A stretch of 64,000 nt of DNA from UBA7672 sp965279205 (GTDB taxonomy: Bacteria > Pseudomonadota > Alphaproteobacteria > Caulobacterales > Hyphomonadaceae), in NCBI GenBank assembly GCA_965279205.1, contig OZ257144.1, positions 1,240,001-1,304,000 of the forward strand, given 5' to 3'. The position numbers were made by a program, and so were the translations under genes. The first letter of the stretch is position 1. Every line of letters begins with the position of its first letter. Below, in pieces: positions 44,612 through 53,656 of this stretch. Under the pieces are notes generated by a model. The model had not been told where the DNA came from, searched no databases, and saw only the letters and a list, made by a program, of their open reading frames with translations.

Positions 44612-45787
44612 ATGCAGAAACTGACGATCGGGGCGTCAATCGCGGCGTTTGGGCTTGCCTTGGCGCTTGCCCAACCGGCATCCGCCCAGCGCATCGGGCC
44701 GAACTCGGGCGTGAAGCTCGCCGACGAGAGCGCGGCGCCGGTCGAGGGCCCGAAGACGATCGCCGGTGCGACGTCCTATGTGAGCCCCATTCCGTTCTTC
44801 AAGGATCTCAAACCCTGGGACCCGACCTACAAGCCGCCCCGCACGGCGGACGGCAGGCCTGACCTGCAGGGCGTGTGGTCCACCGCTTCACTCACCTCAC
44901 TCACGCGCGGCGGCGGCCGTGGCGGCGCCAACGTCGACACGCTGGTGATCCCGCCGGAGAAGTTGAACAACCTTCTCGATAACGCGCAGTACACGCAGGC
45001 TGCACGCGACAGCCAGAAGCGCACCGATCCCAACTCTGGCGTTTTCACCGATCGCAATCCTGACGCCGGCTACAACGCGTTCTGGATCGACCCAGGCTCC
45101 GAGTACGGCCGCGTCAACGGCGAATGGCGCTCGTCCTGGATCACGTCGCCTGCCAATGGCCAGATCCCCTACAACCGCGCCGGTACGGCTGCCGCAGGCA
45201 CGCGCATGACAAACGCGACGACGATCAACAACACCGGCCCGGAAATCCGCACACTCGGTGACCGTTGCCTCGTCTCGTTCGCCAACCAGGGCGGCCCGCC
45301 GCTAACGAACGCGATGTACAACAACAACATCCAGATCGTGCAGACGCCTGACCACATCATGCTCGACATCGAGATGAACCACGACGCCCGCATCATCCGC
45401 ATCAAGCAGAAAGGCGAGGACGAGAAGCGCCTGCCCGACGTGATCGAGCAATGGTTCGGCGACTCGATCGGCTGGTGGGAAGGTGACACGCTTGTCGTTG
45501 AAACACGCAACCCTCACAGGCTTCAGGCGCGTGGCCGCGTTCCGCTGTCGAAGGACGGCAAGATCATCGAACGTTTCAAGCGCGTGTCGGATGTGGAGAT
45601 CGACTACGCCTACGAAGTCATCGATCCGATCAGCTACACGCAGACCTGGACCGGTCAGATGCCGCTCCGCTTCTCGAAGGAGAAGGTGTTCGAATACGCC
45701 TGCCATGAAGGCAACTACGCCCTGCCGGGCATTCTCGTCGGCATGAACGAGGGCCGCGACACGGCGCTAGCGGCGGACGGCGAATAG
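44612..45787 (+). CDS. secreted protein of the DLQGVW-type family, unknown function
   Basis: A 391-residue exported protein. ATG 44612 with GGGAGAGAG upstream gives a clear signal peptide (MQKLTIGASIAAFGLALALAQPASA). The conserved opening ADGRPDLQGVWSTASLTSL and the C-terminal part (FGDSIGWWEGDTLVVETRNP, EYACHEGNYALPGILVGMNEG) are typical of a large family of exported proteins in Acidobacteria and Alphaproteobacteria that has no established function and is often found with DUF6152 genes, one of which lies at 40670. A strong Rho-independent terminator follows. Several conserved aromatic residues suggest a carbohydrate- or aromatic-ligand-binding role, which is speculation. Confidence 0.8.
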   Translation: MQKLTIGASIAAFGLALALAQPASAQRIGPNSGVKLADESAAPVEGPKTIAGATSYVSPIPFFKDLKPWDPTYKPPRTADGRPDLQGVWSTASLTSLTRGGGRGGANVDTLVIPPEKLNNLLDNAQYTQAARDSQKRTDPNSGVFTDRNPDAGYNAFWIDPGSEYGRVNGEWRSSWITSPANGQIPYNRAGTAAAGTRMTNATTINNTGPEIRTLGDRCLVSFANQGGPPLTNAMYNNNIQIVQTPDHIMLDIEMNHDARIIRIKQKGEDEKRLPDVIEQWFGDSIGWWEGDTLVVETRNPHRLQARGRVPLSKDGKIIERFKRVSDVEIDYAYEVIDPISYTQTWTGQMPLRFSKEKVFEYACHEGNYALPGILVGMNEGRDTALAADGE

Positions 45788-45810
45788 AGACCAGCCATCG
45801 CTCGAACGAG

Positions 45811-45841
45811 AAAGGCCGCCTCGAAAGAGGCGGCCTTTTTT
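45811..45841 (+). terminator. Rho-independent terminator
   Basis: AAAGGCCGCCTC-GAAA-GAGGCGGCCTTT stem with a GAAA tetraloop followed by a T-run reaching 45841, 23 bases after the secreted-protein stop. The converging TetR gene may use the same hairpin from the other side. Confidence 0.93.
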
Positions 45842-45860
45842 GTTTCTGGACCTGACGGGT

Positions 45861-46472
45861 TCAGCCGCCTTTGCGCACACCCCGCAGGAAGATCGCCACG
45901 GCGCGGCGGGCGCGTGTCTCGATCAGGTGCGGCGGCATGGTCGCGTTGGAGACGACCAGAAGCTTGAAGCCGGAATCCTGCATCACCATCCCGAACAGCA
46001 TGGCGGCGGCGTCGTCGGGATCCTCGATCTGGTATTTGGCGCGCACGGCTGGGGAGCCCAGCCAGTTGGCCAGCATCTCGCGCGGGAAGCCCTTGGGCTT
46101 GCTGGCGTTCATCAGCTCGGGATAGCGGCGCACCTCGGAGATGATCAGGCGCGCCAGCGCCATGGAGCGGGGCGAGGTGAAGTGCGTCACCATGCGGATG
46201 AGCACGCCATAGAGCTCAAGCTCGATATCGTCGGTCGGCCTGGGCATCGGGAAGTCGCCCAGATCGGCGACGTTCTCGATCAAGAGGGCTCCGAGCAACT
46301 CAACCTGGCTCTTGAACTCGCGGTAGATGGTCTTCTTGGACATGCCGGCCTGCTGGGCCACGGCGTCCATGGTTGCGTGCTCGGGCATGCCATCGAGGAA
46401 GATCTTGCGGGCGGCCGCCAGAATTCGCTCGCGGGGCGAAGAGGCGTCGCCGGGTTCCTGAAGAGCCTGCAT
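45861..46472 (-). CDS. TetR-family regulator divergent from the RND pump genes
   Basis: A 203-residue TetR-type repressor. The N-terminal helix-turn-helix is ERILAAARKIFLDGMPEHATMDAVAQQAGMSKKTIYREFKSQVELLGALL, with the recognition helix at about residues 40-55. The C-terminal half is the all-helical ligand domain (TetR_C type, PEDPDDAAAMLFGMVMQ-like motif). It is divergent from the adaptor and RND pump genes, the classic arrangement for autoregulated efflux repression, and the 445-base spacer holds repeat motifs that could be its operator. Confidence 0.92.
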   Translation of the reverse strand: MQALQEPGDASSPRERILAAARKIFLDGMPEHATMDAVAQQAGMSKKTIYREFKSQVELLGALLIENVADLGDFPMPRPTDDIELELYGVLIRMVTHFTSPRSMALARLIISEVRRYPELMNASKPKGFPREMLANWLGSPAVRAKYQIEDPDDAAAMLFGMVMQDSGFKLLVVSNATMPPHLIETRARRAVAIFLRGVRKGG

Positions 46473-46917
46473 TTAGGGTCCTGAAAGCGCGAAAGCGTGA
46501 TCTACTTAACGTGATCACCATCTTTGCAGTCTATAACAGAATGAGATATGGAAACGCTAGAGTTTCCGAGTTGGGCTGATGGACCTCCCCGATAAGACCC
46601 CGGCCGGCAGCGAAACCGCGTCTGCAAATGTAGGCGACGGTGACGTTTTGTCTGGCAAATGCGTAGCGGCATCCGGCGAAAATTCGCCTGACGCCCCTGT
46701 CGGCGGAGCCGTGGAGCCCTCACATAGCCCCAGACAGGGGTCTCACCGGGGACGGCGAAACAAAAAAACTCCCAGCTTCGGTAACAATCCATCACTTCCG
46801 TTCGTCCTTGGAATTGGGAATCCGCCCAAGGCCGGAAATTCGCTAGAAGCAGACGATCACGGACGCCGGCCCACCGGCGCCGATACCTCCTCCCCGGACG
46901 CGCAAGGACAGAAAAAG
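46473..46917. promoter_or_regulatory. TetR/RND divergent control region and long leader
   Basis: The 445-base spacer contains no recognisable gene; an open frame before the adaptor is codon-poor. Near the TetR start are two direct repeats CGTGATC (46496-46502 and 46510-46516), the second forming part of the palindrome GTGATCAC (46511-46518), a plausible TetR operator. A strong stem CCCCTGTC/GACAGGGG at 46694-46701 and 46733-46740 lies in the leader of the RND transcript and could act in attenuation. Both roles are inferred. Confidence 0.5.
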
Positions 46918-48090
46918 ATGATCACGCGCAAAAACCTCAACTCCGCAGCGGCCATCGTCGGCGCTGGAGCGATGATGCTGGCGCTGCATTCGTGTGGCGG
47001 AAAGCCTGCTCCTGCCGAAGAAACCGCCACCCCGACCGCCGCGGTGACGGCCCCGGTCGCCCCGGGCGATATGCAGTCGATGCGCATCACGCGGATCGCG
47101 GTGCGCGACATTTCAGATGAGTTCGTTGCGACTGGCCGCCTCGTGGTGCGCGAGGAAGCCGCCGTCGGATCCGAACTTCCCGGTTATCGCGTGGCGCAGG
47201 TTTATGTCGACGAGGGCGACTGGGTAAAACTGGGCCAGCCCATGGCCAAGCTCGACGACGCGCTGTTGCAGGCGCAGATCGCCCAGGCCGAAGCGACGCT
47301 GGCGACCCAGAAGGCGAATGTCGACTTCAAGCAGAGCCAGCTCGAGCGCGCCGAGGCGCTTACGGCGGAAGGTGCGTTCTCGAAGGAGCTTCTCGAACAG
47401 CGCCGGATGGAAACCGTAGGCGCGAGGGCGTCGCTCGCAGCGTCCGAAGCTGCTGTGAACGAAATGAAAGTGCGCCAATCGCGCATGACGCTACGCGCTC
47501 CGGTGGGCGGCATGGTGCTGCAGCGGAGCATTCGCCCGGGTGACATCTCCGGCGGCGGCGCCGGCACGCCGTACTTCCGCATCGCGCGTGACGGCCTCGT
47601 CGAACTCGACGCCGAACTTCCGGATGCGAAGCTAGCCCTCATCAAGGAAGGCAGCCCCGCAGCCGTCACCCTCAACACTGGCGAAGTGATCGAAGGCAAG
47701 GTCCGCTTCATCTCTCCGCGTGTCGATGCAAACACCAGCCTCGGTCGCGCCCGCGTCGCCCTGCCGTTCGACAAGGTACTGCGCCCCGGCAGCTTCGCCG
47801 AAGCTCGCTTCGGTGCGGCTTCAGCCAACGGCGTGCTCTCGGTGCCGGCCAGCGCCATCCGCTACGAAGCGGGCGGCCCGTCCATCATGCTCGTCGGCGA
47901 CGACAACAAGGTGAAGCAGGTTTCCGTGAAGCTCGGCGAACGCTCGGGCGACTACGTCGAGCTGGTCGACGGCCCGTCCGCGGGCTCGCGCGTGCTGGCT
48001 GTCGGCGCCTCGTTCACGCTCGACGGCGACACGATCCAGCCTGTCGAGGAGGGCGTCGCCCAGACGCCGGCCGCCCCCGGCGGCAAATAG
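46918..48090 (+). CDS. RND efflux adaptor (membrane fusion lipoprotein)
   Basis: Periplasmic adaptor of the following RND pump, 390 residues. The start ATG 46918 is supported by AAGGACAG upstream and a lipoprotein signal (AIVGAGAMMLALHSC). The earlier in-frame ATG at 46579 would add 113 residues with no family match. MFP features: a lipoyl half YRVAQVYVDEGDWVKLGQPMAKLDDALL, a short coiled-coil hairpin (about 115-185), the second lipoyl half RMTLRAPVGGMVLQRSIRPGD and the beta-barrel PRVDANTSLGRARVALPF. Directly upstream of the pump by 15 bases. No outer-membrane duct gene is in this cluster. Confidence 0.93.
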   Translation: MITRKNLNSAAAIVGAGAMMLALHSCGGKPAPAEETATPTAAVTAPVAPGDMQSMRITRIAVRDISDEFVATGRLVVREEAAVGSELPGYRVAQVYVDEGDWVKLGQPMAKLDDALLQAQIAQAEATLATQKANVDFKQSQLERAEALTAEGAFSKELLEQRRMETVGARASLAASEAAVNEMKVRQSRMTLRAPVGGMVLQRSIRPGDISGGGAGTPYFRIARDGLVELDAELPDAKLALIKEGSPAAVTLNTGEVIEGKVRFISPRVDANTSLGRARVALPFDKVLRPGSFAEARFGAASANGVLSVPASAIRYEAGGPSIMLVGDDNKVKQVSVKLGERSGDYVELVDGPSAGSRVLAVGASFTLDGDTIQPVEEGVAQTPAAPGGK

Positions 48091-48105
48091 GGAAGGGCCA
48101 GACCC

Positions 48106-51100
48106 ATGAACCTTCCGATTTCCAGCTGGGCCATCCGCAACCCGATCCCCGTCGTGGTGGCCTTCACCCTCATGCTCGTGGCGGGCATGTATTCCTACTC
48201 CCGCCTGCCGGTGAAGTCGTTCCCAAACATTTCCTTCCCGATGATCTCCGTGACTATCATCCAGGAAGGCGCCGCGCCCACCGAACTCGAGAACCAGGTC
48301 ACGCGCCTGGTCGAGAACGCCATCGCCGGCCTGCCGAAGATCGAAACGCTACAATCGAGCGTCTCGCTCGGCGTTTCCAGTACGATGGTGCAGTTCGAGA
48401 TCGGCTCCGATCTCCAGAAAGCCAAGGACGATGTCGAGGCGCGGGTCAACCAGATCCGCTCCGAACTCCCCGCATCGATCCAGCCGCCGCGCGTCAACGC
48501 GCTCGACTTCACCGGCGGCACGCTGATGACCTTCGCCGTCTCGGCGCCCGGCATGACGCCGGCGGACCTTTCCTGGTTCATCGATGACCGCATCGCGCGC
48601 GAGCTGCAATCCGTGCGCGGCGTCGGCCAGATTTCCCGCGTCGGCGGCGTCAACCGCGAGATCAACGTCACGCTCGACCCAGTGCGCATGAGCTCGCTCG
48701 GCGTCATCGCAGCGGACGTGAACAATACGCTCCAGCGCACCTATCGCAACTATGGCGGCGGCCGCGCCGAAGTCGGCGGTTCAGAAACCACGATCCGCAC
48801 ACTCGGCGAAACACTGACGGTCGAAGAACTGCGCAATCTCACCATCCCGCTGCGCGGCGGCCAGTCCTACGTAAAGCTGTCCGATGTGGCGGACGTCGGC
48901 GACGGCTCCGGCGAGGTGCGCTCGTTCGCGTCTCTCAACGGGCGCCCTGTAGCTGGTTTCAACGTCGTGAAGGTCGACTCCGCGAGCGAGGTCGAAGTCG
49001 AGCATGGCGTGCTTGAAGGCATCAAGAAGCTCGAGACCGACAGGCCGGGCCTCAAGATCACCAAGATCTTCTCCATGGTCGACGACACGAAGGCCAACTT
49101 CCACGCCACGCAGGACGCCCTGATCGAGGGCATGCTGCTGGCCGCACTAGTCGTGTTGCTCTTCCTGCGCGACTGGCGTGCGACGGTGATTTCCGCCCTC
49201 GCCATGCCGCTGTCGTTGATCCCCACCTTCTTCGTCATTTCGCTGTTCGGCTTCTCGCTGAACACGGTGACGCTGCTCGCCCTCACGCTGGTCATCGGCA
49301 TCCTTGTCGATGACGCCATCGTCGAGATCGAGAACATTCAGAAGCGAACGCTGGCCGGCTACACGCCACTGCACGCCGCAATGGAGGGGGCCGATGCGAT
49401 TGGTCTCGCCGTGCTGGCGACCACAGCGTCCATCGTCGTCGTGTTCCTGCCAACCTCCTTCATGGGCGGCATGCCGGGCCAGTTCTTCATTGAGTTCGGC
49501 ATCACGGTCGCCGTGGCGGTCATCTTCTCGCTGCTGGTCGCGCGTTTCGTCACGCCGTTGATGGCGGCCTACTTCCTCAAGCCGTCGAAAGTGCACCGCG
49601 ACGTCCGCAAGCTGCCGGCCTTCTACGAGAAGACGCTGGCCTGGGCGCTGCGCCATCGCCTGATCGCGTCTTTCGGTGGCTTCCTGTCGTTCGTGGGTAC
49701 GGTTGTCTGCCTCATGATGCTGCCTTTCGGCTTCATCCCGAACGAGGATCCCGGCTACCTCCAGCTGCAGATCGACGCCCCTCCGGGCTCGACGCGCGCG
49801 CAGATGGAGCGGTCCGCGAAGGATCTCAACGAACTCTTGCTCAAGCAGCCTGAAGTGCAGGACGTCTTCATCGAAATCGGTGGCGGCGGTGGCGGCGCGG
49901 CGGCTGCAATGGGCGGCGGTGGCGGCGGCGCCGGCATGAACTCCGGTTCGGCTTTCGTGGTCATGAAGGAACACCACGAGCTCTCGACCGAGGAACTGAA
50001 ACAGATCCTCCGCCCCGAGTTCAAGAAAATCCCGGACATCCGCGTCACCGCGCTCATGACGGGCGGCGGTCCGGGCGGCTCGGACGTCAACATCCTTCTC
50101 ACCAGCCAGGACTCGGTCGCGCTCGAGAAGACGCAGCTCGCCCTGCTCAACGAGATGAAGGATCTCGACAGCGTCATCCGCAATCCCCGGCTATCGCCTG
50201 AGCCTCCGGGGCCCGAGCTGATCGTCCGCCCGCGTGCGGATGAAGCGGCGCGCCTCAACGTTTCCACCGACGCGATCGCGCAGGTGGCGCGGATCGCGAC
50301 AGTTGGCGACATCGAGGCCAACACGCCGAAATTCTCGGAAGGCGAACGCAGGCTTCCGATCCGCGTGCGCCTGCCTGATTCAGTGCGCAACGACCTCGCC
50401 GAGCTGGCGCAACTGCGTGTGCCGACACTGAGTGGCGGCACAACCACGCTCGGCGCCGTAGCCGACCTGACCTACGAGCCGGGTCCGGGCAACCTGCAGC
50501 GGCTCTACCGCAAGCGGATGGCGTCGGTGCAAGCTGACTTCGCGCCTAACACCACTTCGGGCGAGGCGACCGCTGCGGTCGATAAGACGAAAACCATGGC
50601 CGCGATTCTGAAGGCCGAAGCCGACGGCACGGCCGTTGTCGAGCGCGCTCGCATCGGCAGCGAACAGGCGATGGCCCAGATGTTCGGCGGGATCATCATC
50701 GCGCTGCTGGCGGGCATCGCGCTGATCTACTCGGTGATGGTGCTGCTGTTCAAATCGGTGTTCAAGCCGATCGTCATCCTGGCCTCGCTGCCGCTGTCGT
50801 TCTCCGGCGCGTTCTTCGCGCTGCTGATCACGGGCAAGCAGGTCGACATGCCAGTCATGATCGGCTGCGTGCTGCTGCTGGGCATCGCCGCCAAGAACGC
50901 GATCCTGCTGGTCGAGTTCGCCATTGAGGCGCAAAATCGCGGCAAGAACACGCACGAAGCCTTGCTTGAGGCCTGCCGCGAGCGTGCGCGTCCCATCGTG
51001 ATGACCACGGTCGCCATGTCCGCGGGCATGATCCCGACCGCGCTGGCGATCGGCGAAGGCGCTGGCTTCCGCACGCCAATGGCGGTGGCGGTGATCGGCG

Positions 51101-51309
51101 GCCTGATCTCGTCGACCCTGCTGTCACTGGTCCTCGTGCCGGTGGTCTACTCATTCGTCGATCAGTTCGAACGCTGGCTCAGCCCATGGGCTGGCCGCCT
51201 CGCAACCAAACCGACGGCAGAGGATCGAAAGCTTCTGAACGGCGATAGCCACGTGACGCCCGTGATCGAAGGCCCTGCGCAGGACGCAGCGCCCAAGCAC
51301 GCCGAGTAG
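48106..51309 (+). CDS. RND multidrug efflux transporter (HAE-1/MexF-like)
   Basis: Inner-membrane proton-driven drug exporter, 1067 residues with 12 predicted transmembrane helices and two large periplasmic loops. The start SSWAIRNPIPVVVAFTLMLVAGMYSY is the RND N-terminal helix. The proton-relay aspartates are in TM4 (GILVDDAIVEIENIQKRT), and the second-half signature is GIAAKNAILLVEFAIEAQ with KN in place. An unusual Gly/Ala-rich insert (GGGGGGAAAAMGGGGGG, about residues 590-610) lies in the periplasmic loop region of the second half. It ends in a charged cytoplasmic tail. The pair is regulated by the divergent TetR gene. Confidence 0.95.
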   Translation: MNLPISSWAIRNPIPVVVAFTLMLVAGMYSYSRLPVKSFPNISFPMISVTIIQEGAAPTELENQVTRLVENAIAGLPKIETLQSSVSLGVSSTMVQFEIGSDLQKAKDDVEARVNQIRSELPASIQPPRVNALDFTGGTLMTFAVSAPGMTPADLSWFIDDRIARELQSVRGVGQISRVGGVNREINVTLDPVRMSSLGVIAADVNNTLQRTYRNYGGGRAEVGGSETTIRTLGETLTVEELRNLTIPLRGGQSYVKLSDVADVGDGSGEVRSFASLNGRPVAGFNVVKVDSASEVEVEHGVLEGIKKLETDRPGLKITKIFSMVDDTKANFHATQDALIEGMLLAALVVLLFLRDWRATVISALAMPLSLIPTFFVISLFGFSLNTVTLLALTLVIGILVDDAIVEIENIQKRTLAGYTPLHAAMEGADAIGLAVLATTASIVVVFLPTSFMGGMPGQFFIEFGITVAVAVIFSLLVARFVTPLMAAYFLKPSKVHRDVRKLPAFYEKTLAWALRHRLIASFGGFLSFVGTVVCLMMLPFGFIPNEDPGYLQLQIDAPPGSTRAQMERSAKDLNELLLKQPEVQDVFIEIGGGGGGAAAAMGGGGGGAGMNSGSAFVVMKEHHELSTEELKQILRPEFKKIPDIRVTALMTGGGPGGSDVNILLTSQDSVALEKTQLALLNEMKDLDSVIRNPRLSPEPPGPELIVRPRADEAARLNVSTDAIAQVARIATVGDIEANTPKFSEGERRLPIRVRLPDSVRNDLAELAQLRVPTLSGGTTTLGAVADLTYEPGPGNLQRLYRKRMASVQADFAPNTTSGEATAAVDKTKTMAAILKAEADGTAVVERARIGSEQAMAQMFGGIIIALLAGIALIYSVMVLLFKSVFKPIVILASLPLSFSGAFFALLITGKQVDMPVMIGCVLLLGIAAKNAILLVEFAIEAQNRGKNTHEALLEACRERARPIVMTTVAMSAGMIPTALAIGEGAGFRTPMAVAVIGGLISSTLLSLVLVPVVYSFVDQFERWLSPWAGRLATKPTAEDRKLLNGDSHVTPVIEGPAQDAAPKHAE

Positions 51310-51338
51310 CAAACCAGTTGAGCAGGCGGAGCCGGGTG

Positions 51339-51722
51339 TCAGCCCGGTTCTGCCTCGCCCGCGCGCGAAGCCCAGATCAGACCGACGAACAGCCCCTTCA
51401 TGCGCGGCAGTAGCGCGAGCGTGAGACCGATCACCAGCGCTGCGATGACGAGGAACGGCAGCCACAGGCCCGATCCATCCGGCGTCGCGAACACGAAGAA
51501 CACCGGCGATATGAGATGGCCCACCAGCAGGATGGTCGCCCAGGCCGGCGCATCGTCGGCGCGGATGTCGCCTGTGCGCTCGCCGCAGCTGAGGCAGCCC
51601 TCGGCCTGGCGGAGATAGCCCGACATCAGCCGCCCACGGCCACAGGCAGGGCAATTGAGGCGCAAGCCTCGCCGCACGGCGAGCCACACGTCACGCTTCT
51701 GCTCTGGATCTGCAGTGTTCAT
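51339..51722 (-). CDS. DUF983 family zinc-ribbon membrane protein
   Basis: A 127-residue protein of the DUF983 family. ATG 51720-51722 (MNTADPEQKRDVWLAV) is chosen because the domain begins just after it. Residues about 20-42 form a zinc ribbon with two CxxC pairs (CPACGRGRLMSG and GCLSCGE), and two transmembrane segments follow (about 63-80 and 90-110, LVGHLISPVFFVFA and LPFLVIAALVIGLTLALLP). Such proteins are often linked to heme-copper oxidase or outer-membrane biogenesis loci; neither is adjacent. It converges with the RND pump gene. Confidence 0.85.
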   Translation of the reverse strand: MNTADPEQKRDVWLAVRRGLRLNCPACGRGRLMSGYLRQAEGCLSCGERTGDIRADDAPAWATILLVGHLISPVFFVFATPDGSGLWLPFLVIAALVIGLTLALLPRMKGLFVGLIWASRAGEAEPG

Positions 51723-51792
51723 GGGGCGAGTGTTGTCCCGGGGCTCGGGCGGGTCGAGCGCGCGTCTCGTCGCAGGCCAAGGTGTCGCTGGG

Positions 51793-52146
51793 TCAGGTCT
51801 GCACGAACTGCAGCCCGGCCGCCCCCCGGGTCTGCCAGACCACATACGCCCATGTGCGAAGCCGCAGCGTAGGCTCGGACAGGACGACGCGGTCGGTGAG
51901 CTGCACATCGCGCATGAACTCGATCCGTGCGCCGGTGTCGCTGATGTTCTTCACGACGACATCAATGCGTTCGCCGCCGAGCGTGGTGACGGTCGCGGAC
52001 TTGAAGGTGGGTTTGCGTTCGGCGCGTTTCGTACCGGGTGTGACGGAGGAATAGGTTACTTCTTCCCCTTGCTCCACATTCGCAATCTTGCGCATGCGGT
52101 CCGCGAGCGGATCGGCCTGTTTGTTATTGCCTGGCTTCTTGAACAT
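51793..52146 (-). CDS. PilZ-domain protein
   Basis: A 117-residue protein with a C-terminal PilZ domain, a c-di-GMP receptor fold. The second motif is clear: VVKNISDTGARIEF (N-x-S-x2-G). The first motif, usually RxxxR, appears as KRAERK at about residues 40-45, so c-di-GMP binding is plausible but not certain. The protein is short and single-domain, as adaptors of motility or polysaccharide export often are. The EAL phosphodiesterase at 24591 is the only other c-di-GMP gene visible. Confidence 0.8.
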   Translation of the reverse strand: MFKKPGNNKQADPLADRMRKIANVEQGEEVTYSSVTPGTKRAERKPTFKSATVTTLGGERIDVVVKNISDTGARIEFMRDVQLTDRVVLSEPTLRLRTWAYVVWQTRGAAGLQFVQT

Positions 52147-52287
52147 GCACGCGCAAGGTTGTGACCCAACCAGGTGAAGATTGAGCCGAAAGATTTAGGA
52201 AATACTTGACCTTTGCCGGGTCCAGCGCGTTGACCTGAGTTAGTCCTGCGCCCGACTGTCGCGCATAACCCCAGCAAACGAGGGGTT

Positions 52288-53085
52288 TCAGCCGATATTT
52301 ACCGAGGTTCCGCCGTCCACCGGCAGGACCGCTCCGGTAATAAATCGAGCTTCGTCAGAGCAAAGGAACAAGGCGGCGTAGGCGGTGTCCCAGCCGGAGC
52401 CCATGTGACCCATGGGAACCCGCGCGTTTCGCTCGGCCCGCAGGGTCTCGGCGGACTTACCGCTGGCGGCCGCTATTCCAGTGATCGCCATGGGCGTGTC
52501 CATCAGGCCGGGCATGATGACATTGCAGCGGACGCCGTGCTTCGCGTTGCCGGATGCGACCACCGTGGTCAGCCGGTTCACTGCCATCTTCGAGACCTCG
52601 TAGGTCACCATGTGATGGCCCGCAATCGCAGCCAGCGACGAGATATTGAGGATCGCGCCCGACTTCTGCTGGCGCATCACCGGTAGGACGTGACGGATCG
52701 TCATCGCCATCGACTTGAGGTTGATGTCCATGATGCGGTCCCACGCGTCTTCCTCAATCGCGTGGGGCGGGGCGTCGCCCCGGCCGGTGCCGACATTGTT
52801 GATGAGGATGTCGATGCGCTTCAGCCGTACAACGGCCTCGCGCGCAATGGCGGCGCAATCGGCGACACGAGTGACGTCAGCTTCGAAGGCGAAAGCAGAG
52901 CCGCCTTCACCTGCGATCATGGCGACGGTTTCCTCGGCGCTATCAATCTTTCGGTCGACGCACATCACGCTTGCACCTTCGCGCGCAAACAGCACGGCCA
53001 TGGCGCGGCCATTGCCGATGGTGTCGCCAGGCGTCTGGCCAGCGCCGACGATGATGGCCGTCTTACCGGCAAGCCTTCCTGACAT
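52288..53085 (-). CDS. SDR family oxidoreductase
   Basis: Short-chain dehydrogenase, 265 residues from ATG 53083-53085. The cofactor motif is modified: IIVGAGQTPGDTIGNGRA (the usual TGxxxGIG is VGAGQTPGDTIGNG), with NNVGTGRG, a catalytic Ser in NISSLAA, and YEVSK for the Tyr-Lys pair. The substrate is unknown. It is the last gene of the TetR-ligase-VOC-CMD-SDR operon, starting one base before the CMD stop, so its level is probably tied to the preceding genes. Confidence 0.88.
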   Translation of the reverse strand: MSGRLAGKTAIIVGAGQTPGDTIGNGRAMAVLFAREGASVMCVDRKIDSAEETVAMIAGEGGSAFAFEADVTRVADCAAIAREAVVRLKRIDILINNVGTGRGDAPPHAIEEDAWDRIMDINLKSMAMTIRHVLPVMRQQKSGAILNISSLAAIAGHHMVTYEVSKMAVNRLTTVVASGNAKHGVRCNVIMPGLMDTPMAITGIAAASGKSAETLRAERNARVPMGHMGSGWDTAYAALFLCSDEARFITGAVLPVDGGTSVNIG

Positions 53086-53086
53086 G

Positions 53087-53656
53087 TCAGAACGCCTTGA
53101 GGTCGGGATCAAGCGTCTGGCCTTCGTCCAGCTGGACGCCGAAGGAGTTGAGGATCATCGAGACCTGCGTGTATTGGCCGACAGTGAACACCAGATCCAT
53201 GCATTGGCGCTCGGAATAGTGCTTGCCGAGCTCGGTCCAGGACTGGTTGGAAACAAAATGATCGCGGTTGAGATCGTCAACGGCTGCGATTAGCGCGCGC
53301 TCTGCGGCGGTCCAGCCTTCGGCGCCGGCGCCCAGCTTGATCCGCTCGATCTCGGCGGCGTTCAGCCCGGATTGCAGGCCGATGCGATGATGCTGGGTCC
53401 ACTCATAGCCGGATCGGCACAGCCAGCCCACGCGCAGGACGGCGATCTCGCGGTCGCGCGGCGATAGTGAGTTGCGTCCGAGCACATAGCCGCCCCACCA
53501 CGAGAAGGCGCGGAAGGCGTCCGGCGAGCGCACCAGCGTACGGAAGATGTTGAGGACGGATCCGTCCTTCTGCCGCGACTTTGCGAGGCGCTCGACCTGC
53601 TCGGGCGTGAATTCCGAGTCCTTGAGCGGAGCGATACGCGGCTTTGCGAGTCTCAT
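53087..53656 (-). CDS. carboxymuconolactone decarboxylase family protein
   Basis: A 189-residue alpha-helical protein of the CMD/AhpD family. The core DREIAVLRVGWLCRSGYEWTQHHRIGLQSGL carries the conserved C-x-S-x-Y-E-W-x-x-H sequence, in which the CxxC of AhpD is reduced to a single Cys, so peroxidase activity is unlikely; a decarboxylase or hydrolase-like role is more probable. Its start overlaps the VOC lipoprotein stop as ATGA and its stop abuts the SDR gene. Such CMD homologues often accompany SDRs in degradation operons. Confidence 0.87.
   Translation of the reverse strand: MRLAKPRIAPLKDSEFTPEQVERLAKSRQKDGSVLNIFRTLVRSPDAFRAFSWWGGYVLGRNSLSPRDREIAVLRVGWLCRSGYEWTQHHRIGLQSGLNAAEIERIKLGAGAEGWTAAERALIAAVDDLNRDHFVSNQSWTELGKHYSERQCMDLVFTVGQYTQVSMILNSFGVQLDEGQTLDPDLKAF

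Noticed and set aside
46579..46917. N-terminal 113-residue extension of the RND adaptor
   Set aside because: The frame is open but the composition differs, and a clear lipoprotein signal begins at 46918 with a Shine-Dalgarno before it.
52265..52290. AACCCC...GGGGTT hairpin after the SDR gene as a terminator
   Set aside because: The stem is only six pairs and no T-run follows on either strand.
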